From NCBI RefSeq assembly GCF_001625215.2, contig NC_030389.2:1958930-2022929 (forward strand): 64,000 nucleotides of DNA, written 5' to 3'. A model generated the notes under the pieces. It was given only the letters and a program-made list of their open reading frames with translations. It had not been told where the DNA came from and searched no databases. This document shows, piece after piece, positions 11,411-23,543 of this stretch. Source of the stretch: Daucus carota subsp. sativus (lineage: Eukaryota > Streptophyta > Magnoliopsida > Apiales > Apiaceae). Position 1 is the first letter of the stretch, and every line of letters starts with the position of its first letter. The position numbers and the translations under genes are program-made.

Positions 11411-14400
11411 GATAACTGAGTAATAAAAAAATAGCTAAAGTGTGTATGTATATAACTTTTTTAAAGTAAAAATAAAATAAAGTCTAAATTAAAAGAGGAT
11501 CTTTGATTGGACAGTAAAGTAATCAAGATTTGGTTAATTGCTTCGCCGAAATATACGTCATCATTTATGGCAACCCATGAATGGTACAAATTTGTCTTAA
11601 TCAAAGTATAATTAACATTTAAATTGATTAAAAAACATTTATGACATCAATCAAACAATACAATTTATGAATTTAAGGAGTCAATCACTACTTAATATTA
11701 TATCTCACCATACAATTTGAATTTATTTCGGTCAAAAAAAAATTAATGAATTTAGATGTAGACAATTAAAAATTAAATAATTAAATTATTTTCATTTAAA
11801 AAAATAATTTTAATCTCCAAAATAGTTTAATAAAATTAAGATAAGGTTTTCAATATCAAAACAATTTTCAAGAGGATTCAAGAATATGAAGAATAATGAT
11901 ATGAATAATTCACTAGTTTAATACTTTTTTACCCACAAATCAAAAACTAAAACCAACAAATATCAGAACTCCCAACACTCCCTATTCAACAAATCACAAA
12001 ATTTTAACAGATAAATCAACAAACTATGCATCTACCGCAATTCATCATATTCTGAAACTCATTCAAACCAATAACAAACAATCTTATTAATTAATCAAAT
12101 AGATATTGTGCACATAGATCACACAAACATATACATAATATTTATATTAAAATATCTTATTAAAGTTAAAAATTGGATTTTTCAATTAAAATCAAGAGAG
12201 TTAACATGTATAATACATGAATTTGCAGGCAGATACGTATAGAAGAGACTAGTCGTGTAGGTAATTGAAACAAGGGTATGGTTGAGAGATGAAAAACTTG
12301 CTCGCTCTAATGAGATCTGAATCGAAATTAATTGATGTGTCCACAAATCTATCAATTTTCATGATACTGTACTAAAAATAATTCAAACATACCTTGTCAC
12401 ATGGAGAGGAGATCAAAAGAAATATATATAATCGTCCTCACCCTCGTTTTTGATTAGATCCAAAATTGAAGAACAAAATTCTTAATCTTATTCAACAAGA
12501 GAAACAAAGATCCACACGAACACCACCACCACGCCTTTGACTTTCCCCGGGGAGAAAAGGGGTTTGGGGGAGAGGGAAGTATGAAAAATGGGGGGGGAGG
12601 CGGTCACAGAAGGGTTTAAATAATCGAAATTATTTAGTTTTTAAAATAATAATTTAAAAGTAAATTTTTGGTTTGTATACAAATAATCAGGAGTGACTTA
12701 GATAATAAGTAAAATCTATTTGATAAAGTTAGGAGTCTTTTCTCTCTTTTGCTCTAAAAGCTTTTTTTGAAGTAAGCAAGACCTCTTGGATCACCAAATT
12801 TATGACCAAAACATATTTTTTATAATAATTGTCTAAACATATAATTATTATTAATATATGTGTTGGATCAGAAAGTTCAGGCTACCATTATAATAGGCTG
12901 ATACCTAAATATTCTATTTATAACAATTCTAAATAATAATTATATACCATTTAAAAAAATAGTCAATTAATATAACCACTAATATTGAAGCACATTATTT
13001 TACAGGTTCGACAAATTCAACATAATATCCTGCAGGTCCAATCTAGCCAGTCATTTATAACCAACACCATCGGAGATGTTCTCACAATTATATGCAGTAC
13101 ACAATACTTCTCAGTATCAGGCCAGAATATTTGGTTAATAAAGCCTAAAATTTTAATATTACTTACTGCAGCACCTGTATACACAACTAAACAACTAATT
13201 TGATCCAAGGTGATTTTGTCCAGATATAGTGCAGAGGTACAAATCCGATTTTCAGAGTGCCCTAGGCTAAAATTCCGCTCCATGATTGTCTAATTTATGA
13301 AAGAGTCATATAACTCGGCATTAGAGCTTATTAAGCTTCACAAGTTATGTTGAAAATACTAATAAGAACAACTCTAACATAAAGTGTATGTTAGCTATAA
13401 CCACCAAGCTGGCAACAAATAGTAAAACATATTACTACCTTTATTCCTTTAGACGAATCCGACCTTCACCTATCCGATTTTTACACACTATTTCAGTTGA
13501 TTGCAAAGCATGTCTTCTATATGTGTCACATCATTTCCCGCTAAATTCTTATCTTTTTCATCCTCTCTTGTTACTTCTTTTCTCTGCTATTTGTGTATGT
13601 GCTCTTTAATTGATGAAACAAAAATCATCCAGCTGTATCACTGGTATTATAATCATGTTGGTATTTATTACGAGAATCGGTTTGAATGGTTTCAATCCCG
13701 CAAGAAAAAATATGTATCAATTGCGCTTTGTTGTAACATTTGGTTATTTTTAAGATTCGAATATTGTGATTAGTAAGTCCTAGCCGAGGACATGACCTAA
13801 GATATGAGTTCTTGGAGACTCCCTCTTAGAGTATATGAAATTCTATAGGTATGTACAAGCCAAATATGAAGGAGCCTGCATAAGTGCAGTGATACATATT
13901 GGATTGTGTAGTAAGTTTATTAAAGTCAAAAGAAACACATTAATTATAGTTGGCCTGAAATAGATGATTATATTTTGATCAACCAACATTTCTGTTTGTT
14001 TATTATACATGGACCAGATGCATTGCTGTTGAAAATAACGACAGAGTATTACTCCGTATTTGATAAGTTATTACTCCGTATTTGGTAATCACAGAGTATA
14101 ACCATAGAGTATTATTTTGTGTTCTCAAACTAATAATGTGATTCAATAAGAAATAATGTGGTTCATTATGGAGTTTTAAAATATAACCATTGGAATTTTA
14201 AAATAATGATAAATACTATTTTATAATTATAACTTACATTATTGAAGTACAATCCCTTATAGATTCGTAAAATTTTAATTAACAATCATTATATATTATT
14301 TTAGCTACTTCCATTAGAGTGGCCGCCTGAATGCCAAAACCATACAAATCAAATGAGCCAAGAAAAACATTATCAACATTAACAAACTCAGCATTAAAAT

Positions 14401-14838
14401 CCTCGAGACCCTCAGATTCTTCATATTGATAAATAAACTCCACAAACACAACCATATAACTAATATATATCAGTGTTCTAGCAATTTTTATGTTTTAAGA
14501 AACATTATTGTGACTAGCATTCTACAAAAGAATGAACATATTTGATAATCATTTGAAATACAATAAATTATCTTGAAAATAATTATTTTAAATTTTTTTA
14601 ATTCTATAAAAAAAATGTATCACGATATATTTATTTTTCTCTTAATGTCTTACATCATTCTTCTGTCTCGTGACCGCGATTAATACTCCCTTAATTTCAA
14701 AAAAAAATTGGCACACAAAACATATTTATTCATTTATTTGTTGAATATAATGAAATTACATGACTCTTTTATTATTAGCTTCTAATTATCTGATTTTCCA
14801 TTCACGTGTTTCACAAATTTAAGAATCAAGTAATCTTA
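11411..14838. other. Intergenic, no supported gene
   Basis: Very AT-rich. Short frames near 12.98-13.77 kb have no recognisable protein character. A C/G-rich patch at 12530-12605 (CCCCGGGGAGAAAAGGGG and a G-run) stands out but is not identified. Near 14.05-14.11 kb the phrase TATTACTCCGTATTTG occurs twice, probably a transposon remnant. Confidence 0.5.
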
Positions 14839-15768
14839 CGGGGTGTATTCGATTGAGATTTTAATAGATTGTTTTTTAGCTTGTGGATTTTAATGGATTG
14901 TATGTGATTTTGATTTTGTGTGGATTCTTGATAAAATGTCGCAGAGTTTATAGGATTTAATCACAATGCTTCAAAATCTCAATGATTTTGATAAATTTCA
15001 AAAAACTTAAAATACATTGAAAAATGTCATAAAATCCTTCATTTTATTGAATCTAAAAAAATCCATCAGTATTTGAATACCATTAGATTTTAATGGATTT
15101 TAAACAATTCCAATTGAATACCATAGGATTTTAAAACATAATTTAAAATCCCAATTGAATACTACCAGATGTGTTTGCATAATTTAAAATCTCAATTGAA
15201 TACCTTAAGGGGGGGTGTATTCGATTGGGATTTTAATGGATTGTTTTTAGTCTATGGATTTTAATGGATTGTATGTGATTTTGATTTTGTGCGGATTCTT
15301 GATAAAATGTCGCCGAGTTGATGGGATTTAAGTACAATGCTTCAAAATCCCATTGATTTTGATGGGATTTCAAAAAACTTAAAATACACTGAAGAATGCC
15401 ACAAAATCCATCATTTTATGAAATGAAAAAAAAACCCATCAGCATTTGAATACCATCAGATTTTAATGGATTTTAAACAATCCCAATTGAATATCATCGG
15501 ATTTTAAAGCATAATTTAAAATCCCAATTGAATACCACCAAATTTTGTAGCATAATTTAAAATCCCAATTGAATACCTCAAGATTTTAATGAATTTCAAA
15601 CAATCCCAATCGAATACCCTCGGATTTCATGAATGCAAAAAAATGTTTTAAAATCCCAATCCAATACACCCCTCTAAAATTTTAATGGATTTCAAACAAT
15701 ACCATTCGAATACCTTCGGACTTCATGAATGAAAAAAAAATGTTTTGTAATCCCAATTCAATACGTCC
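14839..15768. mobile_element. Tourist/PIF-like MITE interrupted by a second copy
   Basis: The outer copy starts CGGGGTGTATTCGATTGAG and ends CCCAATTCAATACGTCC, flanked on both sides by TTA (14836-14838 and 15769-15771). It is split by a second element of the same family at 15208-15674. Sequence after the insertion (ATTTTAATGGATTTCAAACA) resumes what the inner copy shows at the matching place. A 3 bp TTA duplication is the PIF/Harbinger signature. Confidence 0.75.
15208..15674. mobile_element. Inner Tourist/PIF-like MITE, nested in a family member
   Basis: Starts AGGGGGGGTGTATTCGATTG and ends with inverted CAATACACCCCTC. The interior repeats CCCAATTGAATAC several times. It has no coding capacity. 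Confidence 0.75.
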
Positions 15769-15774
15769 TTAGGA

Positions 15775-16015
15775 AATAACAATTCTTTATTAGTTGAGAA
15801 ATTCAATTTTGATTCTACTGAAATCGTATACAGCATTAAGAAAATTTTAATCAGACTCAACCAACCCAATTACATAAGCAGTTGAATTTTTCGAACTAAA
15901 ATAATATATAATACTTTTTATTTTAAAATATAAGTGAAAATATTTTTAAATTATTTTATTTACAAATTGTTTTTATTTATTTATGAGTTGGAAATGAAAA
16001 TGCGTGGGGAAATAT
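15775..16015. other. Promoter-proximal region of the DUF760 gene
   Basis: AT-rich sequence upstream of the plus-strand gene. No clear TATA box can be singled out. Confidence 0.4.
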
Positions 16016-16099
16016 AAGTGGATTGGGGAGGTGGAGTGAGTCACATAAAGAAGAGGCTAGAGAAGGCTGGTGGATGGGTTGAGTTAACCCGGTTGTTTC

Positions 16100-16552
16100 A
16101 TGGCAACCTCCCCCTCCTTCTCCGCCGTTTTCGCCGACTTTCTCGCCTCTCCGATCACGCGCCGCCGTCTCTCCCCGCCGCCGTTCACGCTCCGATTCGC
16201 CATCAGTACGAAGTCTCGCTTCTCCACTTCTTTGGTTTTGGCTTCATCGGCGTCTTCGTCGTCGTCGTCGTTTCCTCTCGGTGCCGGTAATTCGCGCTCG
16301 CAGGTGTGTGTTGATTTGGTTGAATTGAGGTTGTTTAGCTTGTTTTTGTGTTTGAAATGAAGTTGATTGGAAAGTGTTGTCGGTTTTTAAGTTTTGGTGT
16401 TTTTGTGTATCAGAGAGAGAGAGAGAGGGAGGGAGGGAGGGAGGGAGAGAGACTTCTATGTATTAAATTTAACACAACACACATAGAGAGAGATACAGGA
16501 CAGAGTGAGAGAGAGAGACTTCTATGTATTAAAATCAACATCATATACACAT

Positions 16553-16584
<32 letters not shown>

Positions 16585-19500
16585 AGAGAGGATAAAGCGA
16601 ATCTACTGAATATCATAAAATTTGGATTAAGCATACCTGTTTATTGCTGAAGATTTTACGGATACTTTCAAGTCGGGGTGAATTTTGTTGAACTAGTTGT
16701 GCTTACCTTATCACACAAGCATATATGTGTATATATTCGAAGAGGTGATCGAGTACAAAGTAGTTTAGCTTACCAGTTAGACAAAATACTTTGTTTAGCT
16801 TGCTTTTGTTATCCAGATGAAATCAATTTGAAACTGTTTTGAGTTGGAAATGGAAAGTATTGATTGTGGTTAAATATTACCGATTTCTTGTTCTGATTAT
16901 ATTTAAGTGAGCTTATTGTTGCTCAATAACTTTGGATTCAGCTTAGCTTTTATTAGCGATTTCGTGAGGATGATAGTTTCTTTATTAGAGACTAGAGAGA
17001 TTCTGTTGGTTTATTTAAGCGGTGAAGTTTGAGTTCTGATGTGTTTGGGATTTGAGGAACATGTTAACTTATCAAAGCTCAGAAGTTTTCGATTTTGCTT
17101 AGCTGATTATTAATGGTTATAACAATAGGTTTCTTGTGATAGGCTAGAGTGATGTTATTGGTTTATTTACTGATTGATTTTGGTGGATTATGTCAGACTC
17201 TTGCTTACTGATTATAATACACAGGCACACACACACAGACGTACATATTCAAAGAGGTGATTTAATACAAAATGATTTAACTAACTCGAACTCTTGGTGA
17301 ATATTTCCATAGATGTACTCCTCGAGTGCTCGCGGATAAGCTATGTAATTTTTGGCTAATTAGTTGTTTTTACTTACTCTAATATTATATATATAAATAT
17401 ATGTATGTGTGTGTGTGTGTAATAAAAGCTGGTAAAGTAATTGTGAGGTGTAATTCAATTTGAGTTCGTTTTACAGGATGAGCTAGATTTTAAAGGAAAA
17501 CAAAGGGGCTGATACTTGTGCAGTAACATACATCATATTTTCTGTAGAGGGGGTGGGGGTGTCTAAAACTTCTACATTTGTGTTGTCAATTTAACTCAAC
17601 ACTCATCACCATCAGCTGAAATCTCATATGTAAACTGACACATTTCGCAATAGGAGATAATAAAAGGGATGCATTTTTAACGTGCCTACCTATACCCAAT
17701 TTACCTACCCCAATAATATAAATTAACATCTCAATATATAGAGATATATATGTATGTATGTATGTATACACCACATATCTCTGGTGCTGGAGGGGGCATG
17801 GACCCACCTAAATTTGTCTTTTGCCCATTGATACAGAGTTCGAAAGCTATGGACTAAGTTGATAAATTTTGAATCTAAAAGTTGTTCAAGTCTAAGCCAT
17901 ACATGTCTAGTTATATAAAACTGCACCTTGAATTGGTAAATTATCCTGCTCAAAACTTTTTTTGATATTTTCCTTGATAAAACTCAGGATTAGCTGAAAG
18001 GAGGTGAAAGTTCTTTCTCTTGAATGTTGAAGTATGCATTTACTCTCGTTAGGTTTTTTGCTGGTAATTTGCTATCGTAGTTTGTATGTCTCTTACAGTT
18101 TTGATTTAATAGCACTAATTAATAGAGAGGAAATGAGAGAAGTCTTAATTTTGCTTGAGTTTTATTAAGGTTACACATGTTGCCTTGGGTAGTAAATAAA
18201 TCAGGCCCATGCATTAAAACATATCTCACCAAGTAATTAACAAGGATTACATTGGACGAATTGTTAGAATTCTCATGTGCACACTGTTGTCAAGGCAGTA
18301 GAGAGTAGAGACTGAGCTTAGATTTCGACAGGGTAGTCTCCAGGACTTTATCAAGGGTAAGTATGTTGAGCAAATCATTTGACTATTTAACTGTTTAATT
18401 TTCAGAAATCGGTTCTTTCAGATTTGATTCAAGAGATAGAGCCGTTGGATGTGAGTGTCATTCAAAAGGATGTCCCAGCTACCACCGTTGATGCTATGAA
18501 GAGGACCATATCAGGGATGTTAGGCTTACTTCCGTCAGACCAGTTTGAAGTATTAATAGAATCTTTATGGGGACCTCTCTCCAAGTTATTGGTTTCTTCG
18601 ATGATGACAGGGTATGTGTATTTTCCTGCAGCGTCTTCTAGTTGTATTTGCCATTAGAATGGAGGAACATATGAGAATATGAAGTACGTGAACTGTGGAT
18701 CCTCTATTACATATGATGGAGTGAAAAAGAGGACAGTCTCCTGAAAAAAGATCCTTCATAGTATATTGGTATCTTAGAAAATATCTGGCCACAAATATAG
18801 AGTTGTTTAATTAAAATGGTTTTGAATAGTAGTATCATTCAAACATGTACTACTCATCAACAATTTTTGTTAATTTATCTTTTATTCATTAATGTATTTA
18901 TCGAAATGAAAATTAAAAATTTTAAAATCTGAGAATAATATAAAACAGGCCCATGTTTTGCAAGAATGCTTGTGTGTATACGTATAATTTACATACGCGG
19001 TGTGTATTTTTTCTCTACTTCATGAAATATCAAAATTTTAAGCTAAATGCCTTGTGACTGCAGGTATACTCTACGAAATGCGGAGTATAGGCTTTGTCTT
19101 GAGAGAAACCTTGACATACATGAGGAAGACACTGATAGACAAAAACTTGAAGATTCCAAGCTTGAAGATCAAGTTTTATTGCTTGATAACAATGACATTA
19201 TAAAAATTTGGACACATGACGAAGTTCATGACTCTACAAACACAAATGAGAACATTACTGATATATCTGATCTTGGGGAAACGTCCCCGCAAGTTAAAGA
19301 ACTTATTTCCAAATTGCAGTCTAGTCTGTCATCTGTCAAGAAGGTAAAGTGAAAGATGCCAGTACAACTATTAAATTTAGCAAGTATAAAATCTAAGTCA
19401 TTTCACATGTACTTTACTTTATGTAGTTATGTTTCTAAGCATAAAAAAAGGTTGATAATTACCTTTTGAGAGTGCTACTATATTGGAGCAAGTTTGCACA

Positions 19501-22367
19501 AGTTTTTATCTATGTTTTAGTCTGTTAGTTTTAATAATATTTGTTTATTTTTGTGATAAACGTGGTAAATAAGCAGAGCACTGTTTATCGCTGTGGTCTC
19601 TTCTGTTTTGCATTGCTACTAGGTTAAAATCTGTTTTATATAAAATATAATCGTGATAGTTGGAGGCAGATAGCAAATAACTTAAAAGGCAAATTGATTT
19701 CGATAGATCCTGTATCTTATTGGATTTTATACCAGACTTGCTTAAAAGTGCAATGTGATGGCTTCATGGTTTTGTTTTGTATGAGTTAGGGTATATGTAT
19801 TTGAGAACAGAAAAGTTGTTGGGATGGTGGTATAATTGAAACATAGATGTGATCATTGTTCTGTATCTTCCTTAAGTGTACATTTGGAAACAAGATTAGC
19901 CAACCTAATTGCATCAGGCATCAGACAGATAGTGTGCGACCAACTTGCAAGCTAGTGTTTTTCTGATAGTTACAAATAACTCTATGCTGGAACAAGAAGG
20001 TGGGGGTCCTTGAGGTTGCTTGAGAAGTCTTAATACGAGATTGTGGAGAAGTCAGAGAAAAAGAAACTGAAAGCTTGTAGCAGTGAGAGTAAATGACTTT
20101 ATTTTACTAAGAGTGTCTACAAACGGCTTATTGAGAAATTAAAGGCTGGACGTAGCAACAAAGCTAAAGTGCAGGAGCTTTGCAACTTGATTCTAAGAGC
20201 TGTCCTTTAGAATCGATGATATTATAACTGATTGATGGTTCCTTATCTGGGCAGATGCAATCTTCTTGAATTATGTGTTGCTAGTATGATATTTCTACTA
20301 CGTGATTTAGTGCTTAACAAAAACTGAAAATGTGGAAGGTATTACCAACCAAAATGACTAACATTTTACTAACAAGTGACAAGTTCGAGTTGCTTGGTTG
20401 TGGTTAGTATAGCACGGAAGATATGGAGTTTATTGTCGTTTTATGAGGAGAGAATCGTAAAATTTTTGCTGAGTTAACTTTAAAGGTTAATGTTTCTTTC
20501 GACATTATATCTCTATGCAGTATCACTCATGTTTTTTCAGTAACATATCCTCTTTAACATGCCATCTTATAGACTATACTGTTTGCATATTGAAGGAGCT
20601 TCGTGAAGTCAAGAGGAAAAGTGCTGCTCTTCAGATGCAGCAGTTTGTTGGGGAAGAAAAAAATGATTTGCTGGATTATCTAAGATCATTGCAGCCAGAA
20701 AAGGTTTATTATGCACACCTGAAATTTTTATAAAGGAATATTCAAATTTTGTTGTAGTTTGAATCGTCTGAGGAAGTAATGTCATATTTAATATATGTGC
20801 GAAGTGCATGCACTGGTTAAGAATTGCTGCTTCCTTGGGTTGTATATTGTAAGTTTATATATTCGTTGTTGTATAGTTGCATTGTTTTGCTTATATAGAC
20901 AGTTTCAATGCATGTTCTCCCTGGAAATTTGTATGTGCTTTTAAGATGCCTATTATTTTTATATTTTCCTATTTGTAACAATTTCTAGTATTAATTTTAG
21001 TTGATATTAAGCCCAGGTGTAGTGGGTCTAATCATTTGGCTATTGCAACTTTGGTATGCCCTTTGTCAAAAATATGTCAACAAAATAAAAGTATTTCTAT
21101 CAAGTGCATTTGGTTGTACTTGCTGCTTTCTGCTTTTAGCTTTCTTTTACAGTATCATTTGTGGCCTGCCTTTCTGATATAAATCGCAATTTTAACAGGT
21201 AGCTGAATTATCAGAGCCAACATCCCCCGAGTTGAGAGAGATAATCCACTCTGTAGTCCATGGTCTCCTTGCAACTTTATCTCCTAAAGTACATTCGAAG
21301 GCACCAAATTTGCCAGACAATGCTTCAAGTGGAACTGCTAATGGTGGAATTGCGGAAGACCATACTGATCTTGTTGAGAACACATCCCTTCAGTTCCATC
21401 CCCTAGTTTCGTTGACCCGGGATTATCTAGCACGTCTACTTTTTTGGTTAGTTATGCTCTCTATGCCTTTTGAATTTTATGAACTTAGTGCTGCACATCT
21501 ACCATTTCTTTTATTATTCACAAGCCTCCATAGCATAGCTACTTTGCTGTAGGCTATTATCTCTGTACAATTCTGGTTGTGTTGAATATACTTGGAAAAG
21601 CTTCGAATAGTTATTACCATTGATGAGAACAGAAGACATTATGTCTCAGTTGTAGTAGCTTTATTTGAACCTGAATTCTCTTTTATATGAAGTCGGGATT
21701 ATTATATAACAAATAGATGCTTACTAGAGAAGTTAAAAAATTGATTATAAATACCTGGAGTGGAGTTGCCATACACTACAACTCCTCATCGAAAAATGTT
21801 TTACTAGCCCCTGTAGTTTATGATAAGCCCCTTCCACCAGCTTCTTCTGCAGGTGTATCTGGTTGTGTCTGCGAATTCGCTAGATTACAGTCCTCGAGCT
21901 TGAGTATTTGTGTCTTGTGCAGTTTATTAGTATTGTTCTCTTTTCTTTTTTAGGTTTGTTGGAAGAGTTGTTTTGTTTGACTTAAAGATTCTAATAATTA
22001 AATATTCTATATGCTAGTTTCTCAATCCTGAGAAATAAGTCTTTGAGGGATTATTGCATTATTGTCTTCCCTCCTATAGTTTGGGCTGATTGTCACCTTC
22101 TTGTAAATTTGTTGATACAGCCACATCTAATAAAATTGCCTGTCAAATGTACTCTGCTCTGTGCAGTTATTGCATTGTAAGCACTAAGCAACAGCATCTT
22201 CAGTTTCTGTATATTAACCTGCATCTTATTCCTCGATGTTTAGGTGTATGCTGTTGGGCCATTATGTAAGAGGCTTAGAGCATCGTTTAGAGCTTATGGA
22301 ACTTTTAGCATTGCCCAATGACAGTAGAGAAGATACCTCTACTGCTAGCGACGGACAAGTTGCCTGA
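16100..22367 (+). CDS. Plastid-targeted DUF760 family protein
   Basis: Six coding exons: 16100-16303, 18406-18611, 19064-19343, 20596-20703, 21199-21446 and 22244-22367. All have GT/AG borders and consistent phase, giving 389 residues. Residues 1-68 are rich in S/A/R/P and poor in acidic residues, typical of a chloroplast transit peptide. The conserved core reads LIQEIEPLDVSVIQKDVPAT, then TVDAMKRTISGMLGLLPSDQ and TGYTLRNAEYRLCLERNLD. A later helix is ELREVKRKSAALQMQQFVGE, and the end is FWCMLLGHYVRGLEHRLELM. These match the family of Arabidopsis At3g17800/At1g48450 as I remember it. The molecular function is unknown. Intron 1 (~2.1 kb) begins with GA microsatellites. The acceptor of exon 4 could lie ~80 bases upstream, where the frame is also open. 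Confidence 0.9.
16411..16582. repeat. GA microsatellite with embedded CTATGT...ACATAG hairpin units
   Basis: Runs of (GA)n or (GGGA)n alternate with two ~45 bp units, each starting GAGAGAGACTTCTATGTATT and ending ACACATAGAGAGAG. CTATGT and ACATAG are inverted and could pair. A third, partial unit lies in the TXNDC9 gene's first intron at ~25915-25950. Confidence 0.75.
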
Positions 22368-22606
22368 AGAAGTCGTCTTTTGTTTTGGCAGATCAACGTC
22401 TCTAATGGTTAAATCGTTATGTGGTAAATTATTTGACAATGTAAGGTTGGTTTCAAATTGTATAGATGCTACTTGTACTCTTACCGAGTGTATATTACAT
22501 CCAATTCCCAATAATGAACACAGCAAAATCATTTGTGATTTTAATATATTCATTTTTAAATTATGGAAAATCATAATTTTAAATCCAGTTAAAGAGTTTA
22601 AAAGTA
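22368..22606. other. 3' flank of the DUF760 gene
   Basis: Presumed 3' UTR and short spacer before the Stowaway MITE. Confidence 0.4.
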
Positions 22607-22862
22607 CTCCCTCCGTCCTTTTTTCGTTGTCACATTTCTATTTTTATTGGTCAAATTAAATAATTTTTGATCAAAAATTATAAGTCACTCTTTCATTATT
22701 ATAAAAAACTGAAAATTACATGTTAAAGTAGATTAAAAATTATTTCCGATGACATTATTTTTATTTTTTTAATTGATAAAATATTAATGAATTTCAGTTT
22801 TGCTCTTTGGTCAATCTGACCGGCACATAATCAAATGTGACAACTAAAAGGAACGGAGGGAG
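22607..22862. mobile_element. Stowaway-like MITE
   Basis: 256 bp, starting CTCCCTCCGTCC and ending GGAACGGAGGGAG, flanked by TA on both sides: the hallmark of Tc1/mariner-derived Stowaway elements. Confidence 0.9.
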
Positions 22863-23543
22863 TAACCATTAGGCCATGACCCGGCTCTAAATAATGTCAG
22901 ACTTTAAGCAAAAATTTTGCTTTTTTATTGCGTCTTGTATGATATTTGATGAACTATTTTATAAATCAGCATACAATACAATTAAGCATCTTTAAAGTAA
23001 TAACGTTGGGACCAATGAAAAAAATTACTTTATCAAGTTTATTACTTTATTGAGAGTAAAAATACACTATTTACATTATGTTGGGACTAGAAAAAAATAT
23101 TACTTTAGTGAGGCTATTACTTTATCGATTATTACTTAATCGAGGTTCAACTGTACAGTAAACGGAAATGTTAATTGTATGATATTTCTCTTATTGAGCT
23201 AATGATGATTATTTCAGTTAGCAACTGCTGTGTAACTTTATGAAATGGTTATCATTAGCTTAGTTCATGCTGTGCAAAACTCATTGAGAATTATAAGCAT
23301 AAATTCCCTGTGATCATCGTAAATGAAGCATAACACGAAATGCTTTGATAAAGATCTAAAAGTTATGATAGGATACACAAGACCTGGTGTACTGGGATGT
23401 GATTTAACTCTGCATCACTTGTGATCTTAGAACATTTGTTTGCATTATGAAACTCAATACAACAAAGTTTCGGGGCTTGAAGCAAGATACTAAAGACTAC
23501 AGATTTTTCAACAGATGTTGGATTTACGATCACCAACCCACAG
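22863..23543. other. Spacer between convergent genes
   Basis: AT-rich sequence between the DUF760 gene (plus) and TXNDC9 homologue (minus). It should hold both 3' ends. Nothing else is recognised. Confidence 0.45.

Noticed and set aside
12985..13773. Cluster of short ORFs as a gene
   Set aside because: Low-complexity, hydrophobic random-looking peptides on both strands; no splice pattern or family motif.
16018..16099. Earlier start of the DUF760 protein at 16018
   Set aside because: It is in a different frame from the conserved exons; the ATG at 16100 gives a transit-peptide-like start in the right phase.
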